Assembly: GCA_003252195.1 (NCBI GenBank)
Contig: QKFK01000234.1
Span: 1-11,232 of the forward strand
Reading direction: 5' to 3'
Source of the DNA: Rhodospirillales bacterium
GTDB taxonomy: Bacteria; Pseudomonadota; Alphaproteobacteria; QKFK01; SZUA-500
Length of the DNA stretch: 11,232 nt
The notes below the pieces were generated by a model. The model had not been told where the DNA came from, did not search any database, and worked only from the letters and a program-made list of their open reading frames with translations. Shown piece by piece: positions 1 to 6,031 of the stretch. The position numbers were made by a program, and so were the translations under genes. Within the stretch, counting starts at the first letter, position 1. Each line of letters opens with the position of its first letter.

Positions 1-1185
1 GCAATTAACAAAATTGATGTACCAGGTGCAGACCCTGCACGTGTTAAGACAGCTTTGCTTAACCACGGTTTGGTAATTGAAGATATGGGCGGTGATGTGC
101 TTTCAGTAGAAGTATCAGCCAAACAAAAGATTAATATGGATAAGCTAGTTGAGGCGATTGTTTTACAATCAGAAATCTTAAACCTTAAAGCTAACCCAGA
201 TCGTCCTGCTGAGGGTGTTGTTGTTGAAGCTAAAATGGATAAAGGCCGTGGCGCTGTTTCTACCGTTTTGGTTCAAAAAGGTACACTTAATGTTGGTGAT
301 TTATTCATCAGTGGTTCACAATGGGGACGTGTTAGAGCTCTCGTTGGCGATAATGGTAAAAGAATTAAAACAGCTGGTCCAGCAACTCCTGTTGAAGTTA
401 TTGGTTTACAGGGTGTTCCTGACGCAGGTGATGATTTTATCGTTGTGCCAAATGAAAATAAAGCTCGCGAAATTTCTGAATACCGTGCTCGCAAGGCTAA
501 AGAACTCTTACAAGTTAAGTCTTCTCGTACCGCTATGGAGCAAATGATGGACAAGCTTAAATCAGGCGAAGTGAAAGACCTTCCTGTATTGATTAAAGCT
601 GACGTTCAAGGTTCTGCAGAAGCTTTGATTGGCTCATTAGAAAAACTTTCTAATGCAGAAGTTAGAGTTAAAGTATTGCACTCTGCTGTTGGTGGTATTA
701 ACGAATCTGATATTACATTGGCTAAAGCATCAAATGCTTTGGTTATCGGATTTAACGTTCGTGCTAACCCACAAGCAAGAAGCTTAGCTAAACGCGATGG
801 TATCGAAATTCGTTATTACTCAATCATTTATGATGTGGTTGATGATGTGAAGAAGGCTCTAGAAGGTATGTTAACACCTGAGCTCAAAGAAAACATCATT
901 GGTTATGCTGAAATTCGTGATGTATTTAACATTACCAAAGTTGGTAAAGTTGCTGGTTGTATGGTTACTGAAGGTACCGTTAAACGTGGCGCCAAAGTTA
1001 GATTACTTCGTGATGACGTGGTTATCCATGATGGTACATTATCACAACTCAAACGCTTCAAAGATGACGCTAAAGAAGTTAAAGAAGGTTATGAATGTGG
1101 TATGTCATTCGAGAATTATCATGATATTCAAAAAGGTGACTATATTGAATGTTATGAAATCGAAGAAATTGCAGCTACATTGTAG
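1..1185 (+). CDS. infB: Translation initiation factor IF-2, C-terminal part (5' end outside window)
   Basis: Reading frame 1 is open from the first base, so the gene is cut by the window edge and 394 C-terminal residues remain. IF-2 is the GTPase that brings fMet-tRNA to the 30S subunit and promotes subunit joining. The fragment starts inside the G domain: the G4 motif NKID is at fragment residues 3-6 and the G5 SAK at 39-41. A beta-barrel domain II follows from about residue 70 to 160, then domain III (starting near VKDLPVLIKADVQGS). The last is the C2 domain that binds the initiator tRNA, with the typical GYECGMSFENYHDIQKGD at 363-380. The first internal ATG (55) is not a real start because the G4 motif lies upstream of it in frame. 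The gene ends with TAG, 17 nt before rbfA, in the usual nusA-infB-rbfA-truB-rpsO-pnp order. Confidence 0.98.
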   Translation, partial: AINKIDVPGADPARVKTALLNHGLVIEDMGGDVLSVEVSAKQKINMDKLVEAIVLQSEILNLKANPDRPAEGVVVEAKMDKGRGAVSTVLVQKGTLNVGDLFISGSQWGRVRALVGDNGKRIKTAGPATPVEVIGLQGVPDAGDDFIVVPNENKAREISEYRARKAKELLQVKSSRTAMEQMMDKLKSGEVKDLPVLIKADVQGSAEALIGSLEKLSNAEVRVKVLHSAVGGINESDITLAKASNALVIGFNVRANPQARSLAKRDGIEIRYYSIIYDVVDDVKKALEGMLTPELKENIIGYAEIRDVFNITKVGKVAGCMVTEGTVKRGAKVRLLRDDVVIHDGTLSQLKRFKDDAKEVKEGYECGMSFENYHDIQKGDYIECYEIEEIAATL

Positions 1186-1202
1186 TTTTTAAGGCATTAC
1201 AC

Positions 1203-1610
1203 ATGACCAATAAAATTTCTAAAGAGCCATCACAAAGGCAATTAAAAGTAGGTGAAGAAATCAGACACGTCCTTGCGTCTGTTATCCAAAGAGGCGAACT
1301 CGTTGATGAGGCGTTAATGGATGTGATGATTTCTGTAACCGAAGTTTCTGTGAGCCCAGATTTAAAAATTGCAACCGCTTATATTATGCCACTTGGTGGT
1401 AAAAATATGGAAGCAATAATCAAAGGACTAGCTCGTTGCAAAGGTTTTTTGCGCAAACGTTTGGGAGAAAAACTTACGTTGCGCTACACTCCTGACCTGC
1501 GTTTTAGACCAGATGATTCTTTTGCAACAGCTGGATACATTGAGGACTTGTTCCGCAACCCGCAAGTAAGCAGAGACACCAAGAAAAATAACCTTGATGA
1601 AGAAGAATAA
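1203..1610 (+). CDS. rbfA: 30S ribosome-binding factor RbfA
   Basis: This 135-residue protein has the usual RbfA length. RbfA is a single KH-like domain protein that binds immature 30S subunits and helps 16S rRNA 5'-end maturation, and it matters most in the cold. Visible family features are the N-terminal SQRQLKVGEEIRHVLASVI helix, the strand with VSPDLKIATAYIMPLGG, the RKRLGEKLTLRYTPDLRF stretch (residues about 84-101) and a DDSF segment followed by a charged, disordered tail (KKNNLDEEE). An AAGG at 1191-1194 sits 8 nt before the ATG. The gene lies 17 nt after infB and 5 nt before truB, so it is co-transcribed and probably translationally coupled. Identity rests on both sequence pattern and the very conserved gene order. 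Confidence 0.96.
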   Translation: MTNKISKEPSQRQLKVGEEIRHVLASVIQRGELVDEALMDVMISVTEVSVSPDLKIATAYIMPLGGKNMEAIIKGLARCKGFLRKRLGEKLTLRYTPDLRFRPDDSFATAGYIEDLFRNPQVSRDTKKNNLDEEE

Positions 1611-1615
1611 TATTT

Positions 1616-2542
1616 ATGGGTAGAACCAAAAAAGGTCTTCCAATTAATGGCTGGGTTATCCTAGATAAACCAGAAGGTATGAGCTCGTCTCAAGCTGTCG
1701 GTAAAGTTAGAAGAATATTCAACGCACAAAAGGCTGGACATAGCGGAACGTTAGACCCGCTAGCGAGCGGTGTATTGCCAATTGCATTAGGAGAAGCAAC
1801 TAAGACCGTTCCTTATATGATGGATAGCTTAAAAGCTTATAGATTCGCAATAAAATTTGGTGAAGCAACAACTACAGATGACCGAGAAGGCGATATAGTT
1901 GAAACGTCTGAAATCATTCCAGAGATGGAAGATATATTGCTTGCGCTAAATCACTTTAATGGCGAGATAACTCAAACTCCACCTGCATATTCTGCTATAA
2001 AAATAGATGGGAAAAGAGCCTATGCCCTAGCCCGCGAAGGCAAAGAATTTGAGATAAAATCACGTAAAATAACAGTTTTTTCGATTAGATTGCTTGAAAT
2101 GAAGCAAAATAACGAAGCTTTACTTGAAGTAGAGTGCTCTAAAGGAACTTATGTTCGCTCATTAGCCCGAGATATTGCAAAATATTTAGGTTCATGTGGT
2201 CATGTCTCTTATCTAAGGCGCATTAAATGCGGAAAATTTTCAGAAAACAATGCGATTTTACTGGATAAATTAGAATCAATCGTGCATAGTGATGGCTCGC
2301 AAGAGGTATTACTTCCTGCTCAGACGGCACTAGACGACATCTTGGTGCTCGCCATAAATGAAGAGGAAGCCGATTGCATTAAGCACGGACAAAAAGTTGA
2401 TCTTATCAGCATTATAAATCGGAGCCAGTCCGAAAAACCTCGTGGAGGTAGCGATGTGGCTTTGATGTTCAATAATAATTTATTGGCAATTGCTGTTGCA
2501 GAAGATGAAAAACTTAGTCCGAAGCGTGTTATGAATTATTAA
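1616..2542 (+). CDS. truB: tRNA pseudouridine(55) synthase TruB
   Basis: At 308 residues this is close to E. coli TruB. The enzyme converts U55 in the T-loop of tRNAs to pseudouridine and also works as a tRNA folding chaperone. The N-terminus GWVILDKPEGMSSSQAVGKVRR is typical. The catalytic aspartate is D47 in the GHSGTLDPLASGVLP motif. Further motifs are the AYRFAIKFGEATTTDDREGD strand (starting near residue 76), TPPAYSAIKIDGKRAYALAR and CSKGTYVRSLARDIAKYLG. The C-terminal about 75 residues form the small RNA-binding TruB C-terminal domain and end in LSPKRVMNY. It begins 5 nt after rbfA, so its ribosome-binding sequence (AGAAGAA) overlaps the rbfA stop region. No truncation or missing residue is visible. 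Confidence 0.97.
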   Translation: MGRTKKGLPINGWVILDKPEGMSSSQAVGKVRRIFNAQKAGHSGTLDPLASGVLPIALGEATKTVPYMMDSLKAYRFAIKFGEATTTDDREGDIVETSEIIPEMEDILLALNHFNGEITQTPPAYSAIKIDGKRAYALAREGKEFEIKSRKITVFSIRLLEMKQNNEALLEVECSKGTYVRSLARDIAKYLGSCGHVSYLRRIKCGKFSENNAILLDKLESIVHSDGSQEVLLPAQTALDDILVLAINEEEADCIKHGQKVDLISIINRSQSEKPRGGSDVALMFNNNLLAIAVAEDEKLSPKRVMNY

Positions 2543-2560
2543 AATTTTAAGGAGAATACG

Positions 2561-2830
2561 ATGTCGATTACTCAAGAACGTAAACAAGAGTTGATTAAAG
2601 AATATGCAACAGCTAAAGACGATACTGGTTCACCAGAAGTTCAAGTAGCTGTTCTTTCAGAAAGAATTAAAAACCTAACTGAGCACTTAAAAGTTCACGC
2701 TAAAGACTTCCACTCACGCAGAGGTCTTATGGTTATGGTTGGTAAACGTAGAAGCTTGCTTGACTACTTAAAAGGCAAAGACACATCACGTTATTCAACA
2801 CTTATTGAAAAGCTTGGTTTGCGTAAATAA
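2561..2830 (+). CDS. rpsO: 30S ribosomal protein S15
   Basis: This is an 89-residue protein, exactly the standard S15 length. S15 is a primary binder of the central domain of 16S rRNA and nucleates platform assembly. The signature pieces are TGSPEVQ (22-28), the helical ERIKNLTEHLK, FHSRRGL (50-56) and GKRRSLLDYL (61-70). A strong AAGGAG at 2549-2554 lies 6 nt before the ATG and explains high translation compared with the neighbouring rbfA and truB. It starts 18 nt after truB and is followed 10 nt later by the arm of an intrinsic terminator. In E. coli S15 represses its own translation through a leader pseudoknot. No obvious equivalent structure could be seen in the short spacer here. Confidence 0.98.
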   Translation: MSITQERKQELIKEYATAKDDTGSPEVQVAVLSERIKNLTEHLKVHAKDFHSRRGLMVMVGKRRSLLDYLKGKDTSRYSTLIEKLGLRK

Positions 2831-2836
2831 GACAAA

Positions 2837-2870
2837 AAAACCGCTCCTTTCTTGGGGCGGTTTTCTTTTT
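2837..2870 (+). terminator. Intrinsic terminator after rpsO
   Basis: The arms AAAACCGCTCC (2837-2847) and GGGGCGGTTTT (2854-2864) pair over 11 positions with one T-G wobble around a TTTCTT loop, and the T-rich stretch continues to 2870. It starts 7 nt after the rpsO stop and would end the infB-rbfA-truB-rpsO transcript, leaving pnp to readthrough or its own promoter. Confidence 0.92.
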
Positions 2871-2892
2871 AAATATGAGCTAATTTTTTATT

Positions 2893-2921
2893 TTGATTTA
2901 TAACGAATATTAGCTTATTTT
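2893..2921 (+). promoter_or_regulatory. Candidate sigma-70-type promoter for pnp
   Basis: TTGATT (2893-2898) and TATTTT (2916-2921) are 17 nt apart, in the 174-nt gap between the rpsO terminator and pnp. Transcription would start near 2928 and give a leader of roughly 75 nt that contains the 2952-2977 stem-loop. The region is very AT-rich, so chance matches are likely. Position and spacing are the main support. Confidence 0.4.
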
Positions 2922-2951
2922 ATAAAAAGTTTTTTTATGTTTGAAAAACGA

Positions 2952-2977
2952 TTGTTTCTAAAATGGGTTAGAAACAA
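2952..2977 (+). promoter_or_regulatory. Perfect stem-loop in the pnp leader
   Basis: TTGTTTCTAA (2952-2961) and TTAGAAACAA (2968-2977) are perfect reverse complements around the 6-nt loop AATGGG. No T-run follows, so it is not a terminator. It ends 27 nt before the pnp ATG and 13 nt before the ribosome-binding AGAGGA (2991-2996). In E. coli a leader hairpin at the same place is cut by RNase III and then used by PNPase to destabilise its own mRNA. A similar role here is an inference from position. Confidence 0.6.
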
Positions 2978-3004
2978 AATTGGAAAAAAAAGAGGAATAT
3001 ATAT

Positions 3005-5122
3005 ATGACAATGTTTAACGTGTCACGCAAAGAATTAGATTGGGGCGGACGCAAATTAGTTATTGAAACAGGTAAAATTGCAAGACAAGCTACCGGTTCA
3101 GTTATCGTTTCTTATGCTGGCACTAAAGTTCATTGCGCAGCTGTTGCTGCTAGTACGATGAAAGATGGGATTGATTTCTTCCCACTTACAGTTAATTATC
3201 AAGAAAAATCATATGCCGCTGGTAAAATCCCAGGCGGTTTTTTCAAACGTGAAGGCCGTCCTTCAGAAAGAGAAGTTTTAATTTCTCGTCTTATTGACCG
3301 CCCTATTAGACCATTATTCCCAGAAGCTTTCAAAAATGAAACTCAAGTTACATGTACTGTTATTGAGCATGATTTAGAAAATGATTCTGACGTTGTTGCT
3401 ATGATTGCAGCTTCTGCAGCTTTGGCAATTTCTGGTGTGCCTTTCTTAGGCCCAATTGGTGCTGCAAGCATAGGCTATAAAGATGGTGAATTCATTCTTA
3501 ACCCAACAATTGAGCAAAAGAAAGAATCAGAGCTTGAGCTTTCTGTTGCTGGTACATCTGCAGGTGTATTGATGGTTGAATCTGAAGCTAAAGAGCTTTC
3601 AGAAGAAACTATGTTAGCTGCTGTTATGTTTGGTTTCGAAGGTTTCCAACCAGTTATCAACCTTATTAATGAGTTAGCTCAAGAATGTGGTAAAGAAAAA
3701 TGGGCTCACCCAGAATTCCCACCTGCATATTTCTCAGTAAAAGAAAAATTAGAAAAAGCATTTTCTGCTGAATTGAGCGAAGCTTTCAAAATTAAAGACA
3801 AGCTAGACAGACAAGCTAAAGTAGCTGAGATTAAAGAAAAATCTAAGGCTTCATTAGGCGAAGAAAATGAGGAAGAATTAGCAATCTTTGATGCAGTATT
3901 TGAAACAATGCAAAGTAACGTTGTTCGTTCAGCTGTTATCAAAACTGGTATCCGTATTGACGGTCGTGACACTAAAACTGTTCGCCCAATTGAATGTGAA
4001 GTTGGCGTATTGCCACGTGCTCACGGTTCAGCATTGTTCACACGTGGTGAAACTCAGGCTTTGGTTGTTGCTACACTTGGTACTGGTCAAGATGAACAAA
4101 TTAAAGACGATATCTATGGCGAAAGCAAAGAAGCATATATGCTTCACTATAACTTCCCTTCATATTCTGTTGGTGAATGTGGTAGAAACGGTTCTCCTGG
4201 TCGTCGTGAAATTGGTCACGGTAAATTGGCATGGAGAGCAACTCACCCTATGCTTCCTTCTAAAGAAGAATTCCCATACACAATTCGTGTAGTTTCAGAA
4301 ATCATGGAATCTAACGGTTCATCTTCAATGGCTTCTGTTTGCGGTACTTCAATGGCTTTGATGAATGCAGGTGTTCCACTTGCTCGCCCAATTGCTGGTA
4401 TTGCAATGGGTCTTATCAAAGAAGAAAGCGGTGAATTTGCTGTTCTTTCAGATATCATCGGCGATGAAGATCACTTAGGTGATATGGACTTTAAAGTTGC
4501 TGGTACTGAAAAAGGTATTACAGCTTTACAAATGGATATTAAAATCACTTCTATCACTAAAGAGATTATGGAAGTTGCTCTTGCACAAGCACATGACGGT
4601 AGAATGCACATCATGGGCGAAATGGCAAAAGCTATTGGTCAAGCTAGTGAAACAGTTAGCGATTATGCTCCACGTATCACATCTTTACAAATTCCAGTTG
4701 ATAAAATCCGTGATGTTATTGGTACAGGCGGTAAGGTTATTCGTGAAATCACCGAAAAAACTGGCTGTAAGATTGATATCGACGACAATGGTATTATCAA
4801 AATTGCTTCAATTGCTAAAGAAGCTGGTGAAGCAGCATTTGATTGGATTAGAGGCATTGTATGTGAGCCAGAAGTTGGTGTTATCTATGATGGTAAAGTT
4901 ATCAAAATCGTTGATTTTGGTGCTTTTGTAAACTTCATGGGTGCTCGCGATGGTTTGGTTCATATTTCAGAGCTAAAAGATGAGCGCGTTGAGAAAGTTA
5001 CAGACGTTATTCAAGAAGGCGATATGGTTAAAGTTAAATGTATCGGCATGGATAACAGAGGTAAGGTTAAACTCTCTATGAAACGTGTTAACCAAGAAAC
5101 AGGTGAAGATTTAGAAAAATAA
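3005..5122 (+). CDS. pnp: Polyribonucleotide nucleotidyltransferase (PNPase)
   Basis: This 705-residue protein matches the normal PNPase length (E. coli has 711). The enzyme degrades RNA 3' to 5' with phosphate and releases nucleoside diphosphates; it forms a trimeric ring and joins RNA-decay complexes. Domains in order are: a first RNase PH domain with FFKREGR (79-85), an alpha-helical linker, a second catalytic RNase PH domain, a KH domain with the GTGG loop (573-576) and an S1 domain (about 624-692). The catalytic residues line up with E. coli D486, D492 and K494 as D489, D495 and K497 in GDEDHLGDMDFK. The ATG at 3005 is preferred over that at 3011 because AGAGGA (2991-2996) is 8 nt upstream of it. 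It is the last gene of the block and ends at a strong terminator. Confidence 0.99.
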   Translation: MTMFNVSRKELDWGGRKLVIETGKIARQATGSVIVSYAGTKVHCAAVAASTMKDGIDFFPLTVNYQEKSYAAGKIPGGFFKREGRPSEREVLISRLIDRPIRPLFPEAFKNETQVTCTVIEHDLENDSDVVAMIAASAALAISGVPFLGPIGAASIGYKDGEFILNPTIEQKKESELELSVAGTSAGVLMVESEAKELSEETMLAAVMFGFEGFQPVINLINELAQECGKEKWAHPEFPPAYFSVKEKLEKAFSAELSEAFKIKDKLDRQAKVAEIKEKSKASLGEENEEELAIFDAVFETMQSNVVRSAVIKTGIRIDGRDTKTVRPIECEVGVLPRAHGSALFTRGETQALVVATLGTGQDEQIKDDIYGESKEAYMLHYNFPSYSVGECGRNGSPGRREIGHGKLAWRATHPMLPSKEEFPYTIRVVSEIMESNGSSSMASVCGTSMALMNAGVPLARPIAGIAMGLIKEESGEFAVLSDIIGDEDHLGDMDFKVAGTEKGITALQMDIKITSITKEIMEVALAQAHDGRMHIMGEMAKAIGQASETVSDYAPRITSLQIPVDKIRDVIGTGGKVIREITEKTGCKIDIDDNGIIKIASIAKEAGEAAFDWIRGIVCEPEVGVIYDGKVIKIVDFGAFVNFMGARDGLVHISELKDERVEKVTDVIQEGDMVKVKCIGMDNRGKVKLSMKRVNQETGEDLEK

Positions 5123-5147
5123 TTCTTAATCTACAAACCATAAGAAG

Positions 5148-5179
5148 AGGCCTTCTTACTTTTTAAGAAGGCCTTTTTT
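5148..5179 (+). terminator. Intrinsic terminator after pnp
   Basis: AGGCCTTCTTA (5148-5158) and TAAGAAGGCCT (5164-5174) are perfect 11-nt complements around a 5-nt loop, followed by a T-run to 5179. It lies 25 nt after the pnp stop and closes the housekeeping block. Confidence 0.95.
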
Positions 5180-5280
5180 GTGATATCTATTCATTAAACT
5201 TGGCTATCCTCTTGATATTAGACAAAAATAAAAGTTGTATATTTTAAAATAAACAACTAAATTATTCTCTACGAAATAGA

Positions 5281-5315
5281 TAGACCTTACATTATAATTA
5301 TTCTATAATAGAATA
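5281..5315 (+). promoter_or_regulatory. Candidate irr promoter with overlapping palindromic operator
   Basis: A perfect TATAAT (5304-5309) is preceded at 17 nt by TAGACC (5281-5286; four of six consensus bases). The -10 box lies inside the palindrome TATTCTA-TAA-TAGAATA (5299-5315). Fur-family regulators bind short AT-rich dyads that often overlap the -10 region, so autoregulation by the downstream irr product is plausible. The dyad is not a canonical ICE or Fur box that I can assert. The start of transcription would be near 5316, giving a leader of about 80 nt. A weaker upstream alternative is TTGATA (5212-5217) with TTGTAT (5235-5240). Confidence 0.5.
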
Positions 5316-5396
5316 TATTGATTTTTGGCAAAAACCGCCTTATTATTCGCTTGTTCTGATATAAGGCAGAGTTTGTAAGAAAATTTGGAGTGAAAA

Positions 5397-5810
5397 ATGA
5401 GAGAAAGACCTTTTGAGAAAACCCTAAAAGTGCTAAGGGACAGCGGACTACGTCCGACCAAACAACGCATGGCACTTGCAAAATTATTATTTGAAAAAGG
5501 CCATAGGCATTTTAAAGCAGATGATGTGCACCGTGAGGCACAGTCTGAAGGAATAGATGTTTCTTTGGCAACTATATACAACACATTAAACCAATTTACA
5601 GAAGCAGGTTTGCTCCGTGAGATTATGGTTGATTCTGGTTGTTGCTACTATGACAATAACTTATCTGATCACCACCATTTCTATTTTGAGAAAAGTGGCA
5701 AGCTTGAAGACGTTATGGAAGATAATGGCATAATTGTAAATAACGTGCCAATGCCTCCTAATGGCGGAACAGTTAGAAGAGTTGATGTAATTTTAAGAGT
5801 AGACGCATAA
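5397..5810 (+). CDS. irr: Fur-family iron/heme-responsive regulator, Irr type
   Basis: This 137-residue protein has the Fur winged-helix layout: GLRPTKQRMALAKLLFEKG (17-35), the recognition region VSLATIYNTLNQFTEAGLL (55-73), then a dimerisation half. It looks like Irr rather than Fur, Zur or PerR for three reasons: the HHH cluster at 92-94 in SDHHHFYFE, which in Bradyrhizobium Irr takes part in heme binding; the NVPMPPNGG...VDVILRV ending; and the absence of CxxC zinc pairs. Irr is known in Alphaproteobacteria as a regulator of heme synthesis and iron genes that responds to heme. The N-terminal heme motif (GCPWHD type) of Bradyrhizobium is absent, as in many other Irr proteins. C82-C83 lie just before the HHH. 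GGAG (5387-5390) is 6 nt from the ATG. The gene stands alone between terminators. Confidence 0.87.
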   Translation: MRERPFEKTLKVLRDSGLRPTKQRMALAKLLFEKGHRHFKADDVHREAQSEGIDVSLATIYNTLNQFTEAGLLREIMVDSGCCYYDNNLSDHHHFYFEKSGKLEDVMEDNGIIVNNVPMPPNGGTVRRVDVILRVDA

Positions 5811-5818
5811 AGTTATGA

Positions 5819-5848
5819 TTTACAATGTCGTTGGGCAACGGCTATAAT
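5819..5848 (+). promoter_or_regulatory. Promoter-like sequence with dyad in its spacer, just after irr
   Basis: TTTACA (5819-5824, five of six consensus bases) and a perfect TATAAT (5843-5848) are 18 nt apart. The spacer holds the dyad GTCGTT-GGGC-AACGGC (5827-5842; one G-T pair). Initiation would fall near 5855, and the next element is the terminator at 5868-5894, so any terminated transcript would be only about 40 nt. The consensus match is good, but whether it is active is unknown. Confidence 0.35.
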
Positions 5849-5867
5849 TTGACATCTTACAAACAAT

Positions 5868-5894
5868 AAAAAGACCTCTTATAGAGGTCTTTTT
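5868..5894. terminator. Bidirectional intrinsic terminator between irr and the convergent cluster
   Basis: AAAAAGACCTC (5868-5878) and GAGGTCTTTTT (5884-5894) are perfect 11-nt complements around TTATA. The stem ends in a T-run on the + strand, and the flanking A-run gives a U-run on the - strand. It can end irr, 57 nt after its stop, and also the leftward peptidase-like cluster, 138 nt after its last stop. Confidence 0.9.
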
Positions 5895-6031
5895 ACATTT
5901 ATAAAGCTCTTCTTTTTTCTTTTGCAATGCACAACACCTAACTTAAAGCTACAGCACTACAAACAAAACCTGTCATATACAGAATTGCACCATCATAACA
6001 CCAAACATAGTGAGTAATGGCAACCAGCCTA

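Noticed and set aside
3011..3013. Alternative ATG start of pnp
   Set aside because: The ribosome-binding AGAGGA is 8 nt from the ATG at 3005 but 14 nt from this one.
3888..4931. Long open frames in alternative frames and on the opposite strand within pnp and infB
   Set aside because: They are shadows of real genes: no ribosome-binding sites, unnatural composition (Leu/Val/Lys-rich), and the main frame is beyond doubt.
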